Program-made: the position numbers and the translations under genes
Shown: in pieces, positions 63,217 through 64,000 of the stretch
Numbering within the stretch: the first letter of the stretch is position 1
How the letters are laid out: the number at the start of each line of letters is the position of its first letter
Origin: Phlebopus portentosus
Lineage: Eukaryota > Basidiomycota > Agaricomycetes > Boletales > Boletinellaceae
Assembly: GCA_037892935.1 (NCBI GenBank)
Contig: JAYXKI010000006.1
Span: 1,364,001-1,428,000, forward strand
Direction: 5' to 3'
Length of the DNA stretch: 64,000 nucleotides
The notes under the pieces: model-generated
What the model saw: the letters and a program-made list of their open reading frames with translations, nothing else
Told to the model about the DNA's origin: nothing
The model's database searches: none

Positions 63217-64000
63217 CTACGTAAACTCCTCTCCCTCATCGGGCACCTTATGCACCCATCCAAGTACCCTTTGAGCCTTGTCGCTACAAACAAGACTCGC
63301 GCGCCCTCAAGCTTCTTGCCTTCTTTCAAAGGAACGTTCGGGAAGAATCGCTCAAGGAGCTCAGCGCTGGAGTGCTCGTCAGCAAGGTCGGGTGCAGCAA
63401 TGAAGAATGCTTCATGCCCTTTCCATCGTCCTTCTTCTGCTGTCAATGCGAGGAGGAACGCATTGGCTACAGCATCCACGTGAACCCATCCCCAAAGATC
63501 TGCTCGACGTGTTTCTGGGTTTTCACGTACGGCGTGTAATCGTGACGGTAGAGCCCAGTGAAGACGGAGACTCGCAATGCGCACGTCTGGCCAGCGACGT
63601 ACGATACACTCTGCCTGCATTTCTGCAATTCTGAATGCCAATATTAGATAAATTGGATTTTTATTCAAGAGGCTATTTACAGTTTAGAAAGGCCATATGG
63701 CTCATCGGGCTCGCATGGATGGTCCTCATCAATGGGGAAGTATTTTGGATTTGGACCGTTCTTGCTGTAGACACCCTGCACGACGTTGCACGTCGAAGCT
63801 TGGGCTATACGATTTATTCCGAGCTGTTGAAGTAGGAAGGTCACTTCCTAGTAATAAGCAGAAGTAGAAATGGGAAGTTAACCTCCATTGCCCCGCGGAG
63901 CACATTCCACGAAATGACAACATTGCTATTTATTCGTATGACGTATATCAACGTTAGAACAAGAATGTAACAAAATGTAACAGGCACCTGTTGTGCGTCC
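63217..64000 (-). CDS. NAD-dependent epimerase/dehydratase family protein, 3' part, with a C-terminal frameshift
   Basis: The gene enters from the right edge; the N-terminal NAD-binding part is outside. Visible pieces are NVVISWNVLRGAME, an intron, RIAQASTCNVVQGVYSKNG, FPIDEDHPCEPDEPYGLSK (the YxxxK catalytic pair of short-chain dehydrogenase-type enzymes), another intron (about 63608-63660), then AEMQAECIVRRWPDVRIASL and WGWVHVDAVANAFLLAL. After LKEGKKLEG the expected ending (SDKAQRVLGWVHKVPDEGEE, stop at 63217) lies in another frame. The continuing frame instead runs on to a stop at 63198. A one-base indel near 63300 explains this. It may be a real lesion or a sequence error. Substrate unknown. 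Confidence 0.75.

Overview
The window is nuclear DNA of a mushroom-type basidiomycete (Agaricomycetes). Genes are dense and cut by many short introns, mostly 44-70 nt with GT..AG ends. The gene content fits: a DUF6533 membrane protein, a TPR-CHAT protein, a secreted repeat protein of a type common in mushrooms, an F-box protein with Cys-rich motifs and a fungal paladin-like protein. I see no rRNA, tRNA, CRISPR or intact transposon. Gene spans below run from start codon to stop codon and include introns; splice sites were read by eye.

Layout. 1-4.1 kb (minus): the 5' part of a large helical protein that runs off the left edge, then a small multi-exon gene I do not recognise. 4.2-10.7 kb (plus): DUF6533 membrane protein, a small mitochondrial protein and a large coiled-coil protein. 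11.2-18.4 kb: a metabolic and mitochondrial block with SelO (minus), an alpha-methylacyl-CoA racemase-like CoA transferase (plus), cytochrome oxidase subunit Cox4 (plus) and mannose-6-phosphate isomerase (minus). 18.9-24.3 kb (plus): a basic disordered protein with a KEN box, then a secreted protein built by tandem duplication. 24.9-28 kb: a one-helix PPxY protein divergent from a methionine-type amino acid permease. 28.5-35 kb: F-box protein (minus), Tan1 (plus) and an arabinokinase-N-like GT-B protein (minus). 35.4-47.9 kb: paladin-like phosphatase, wall-sensor-like membrane protein, Fra10Ac1, NDUFAF7 (minus) and eIF6. 48.7-51.1 kb (minus): an AhpC/TSA-like domain behind a long disordered region. 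51.8-56.6 kb (minus): a TPR-CHAT gene broken by many indels, with a possible small remnant downstream. 57.1-63.2 kb: a vacuolar-type amino acid transporter (minus) divergent from a DAL5-like MFS permease (plus). 63.2-64 kb (minus): the 3' part of an NAD-dependent epimerase.

How the genes relate. There is no operon-like system and no biosynthetic cluster. Several housekeeping genes sit as tight divergent pairs with 200-350 bp between start codons: SelO/CoA-transferase, GT-B/paladin, NDUFAF7/eIF6 and PPxY protein/permease. The most interesting items are the decayed TPR-CHAT locus, the PPxY protein beside a permease, the 604-bp duplication with introns inside the secreted gene, the paladin-like protein whose middle domain has lost its catalytic cysteine, the free-standing arabinokinase-N-like protein, and unusually short (27-39 nt) and GC-AG introns.
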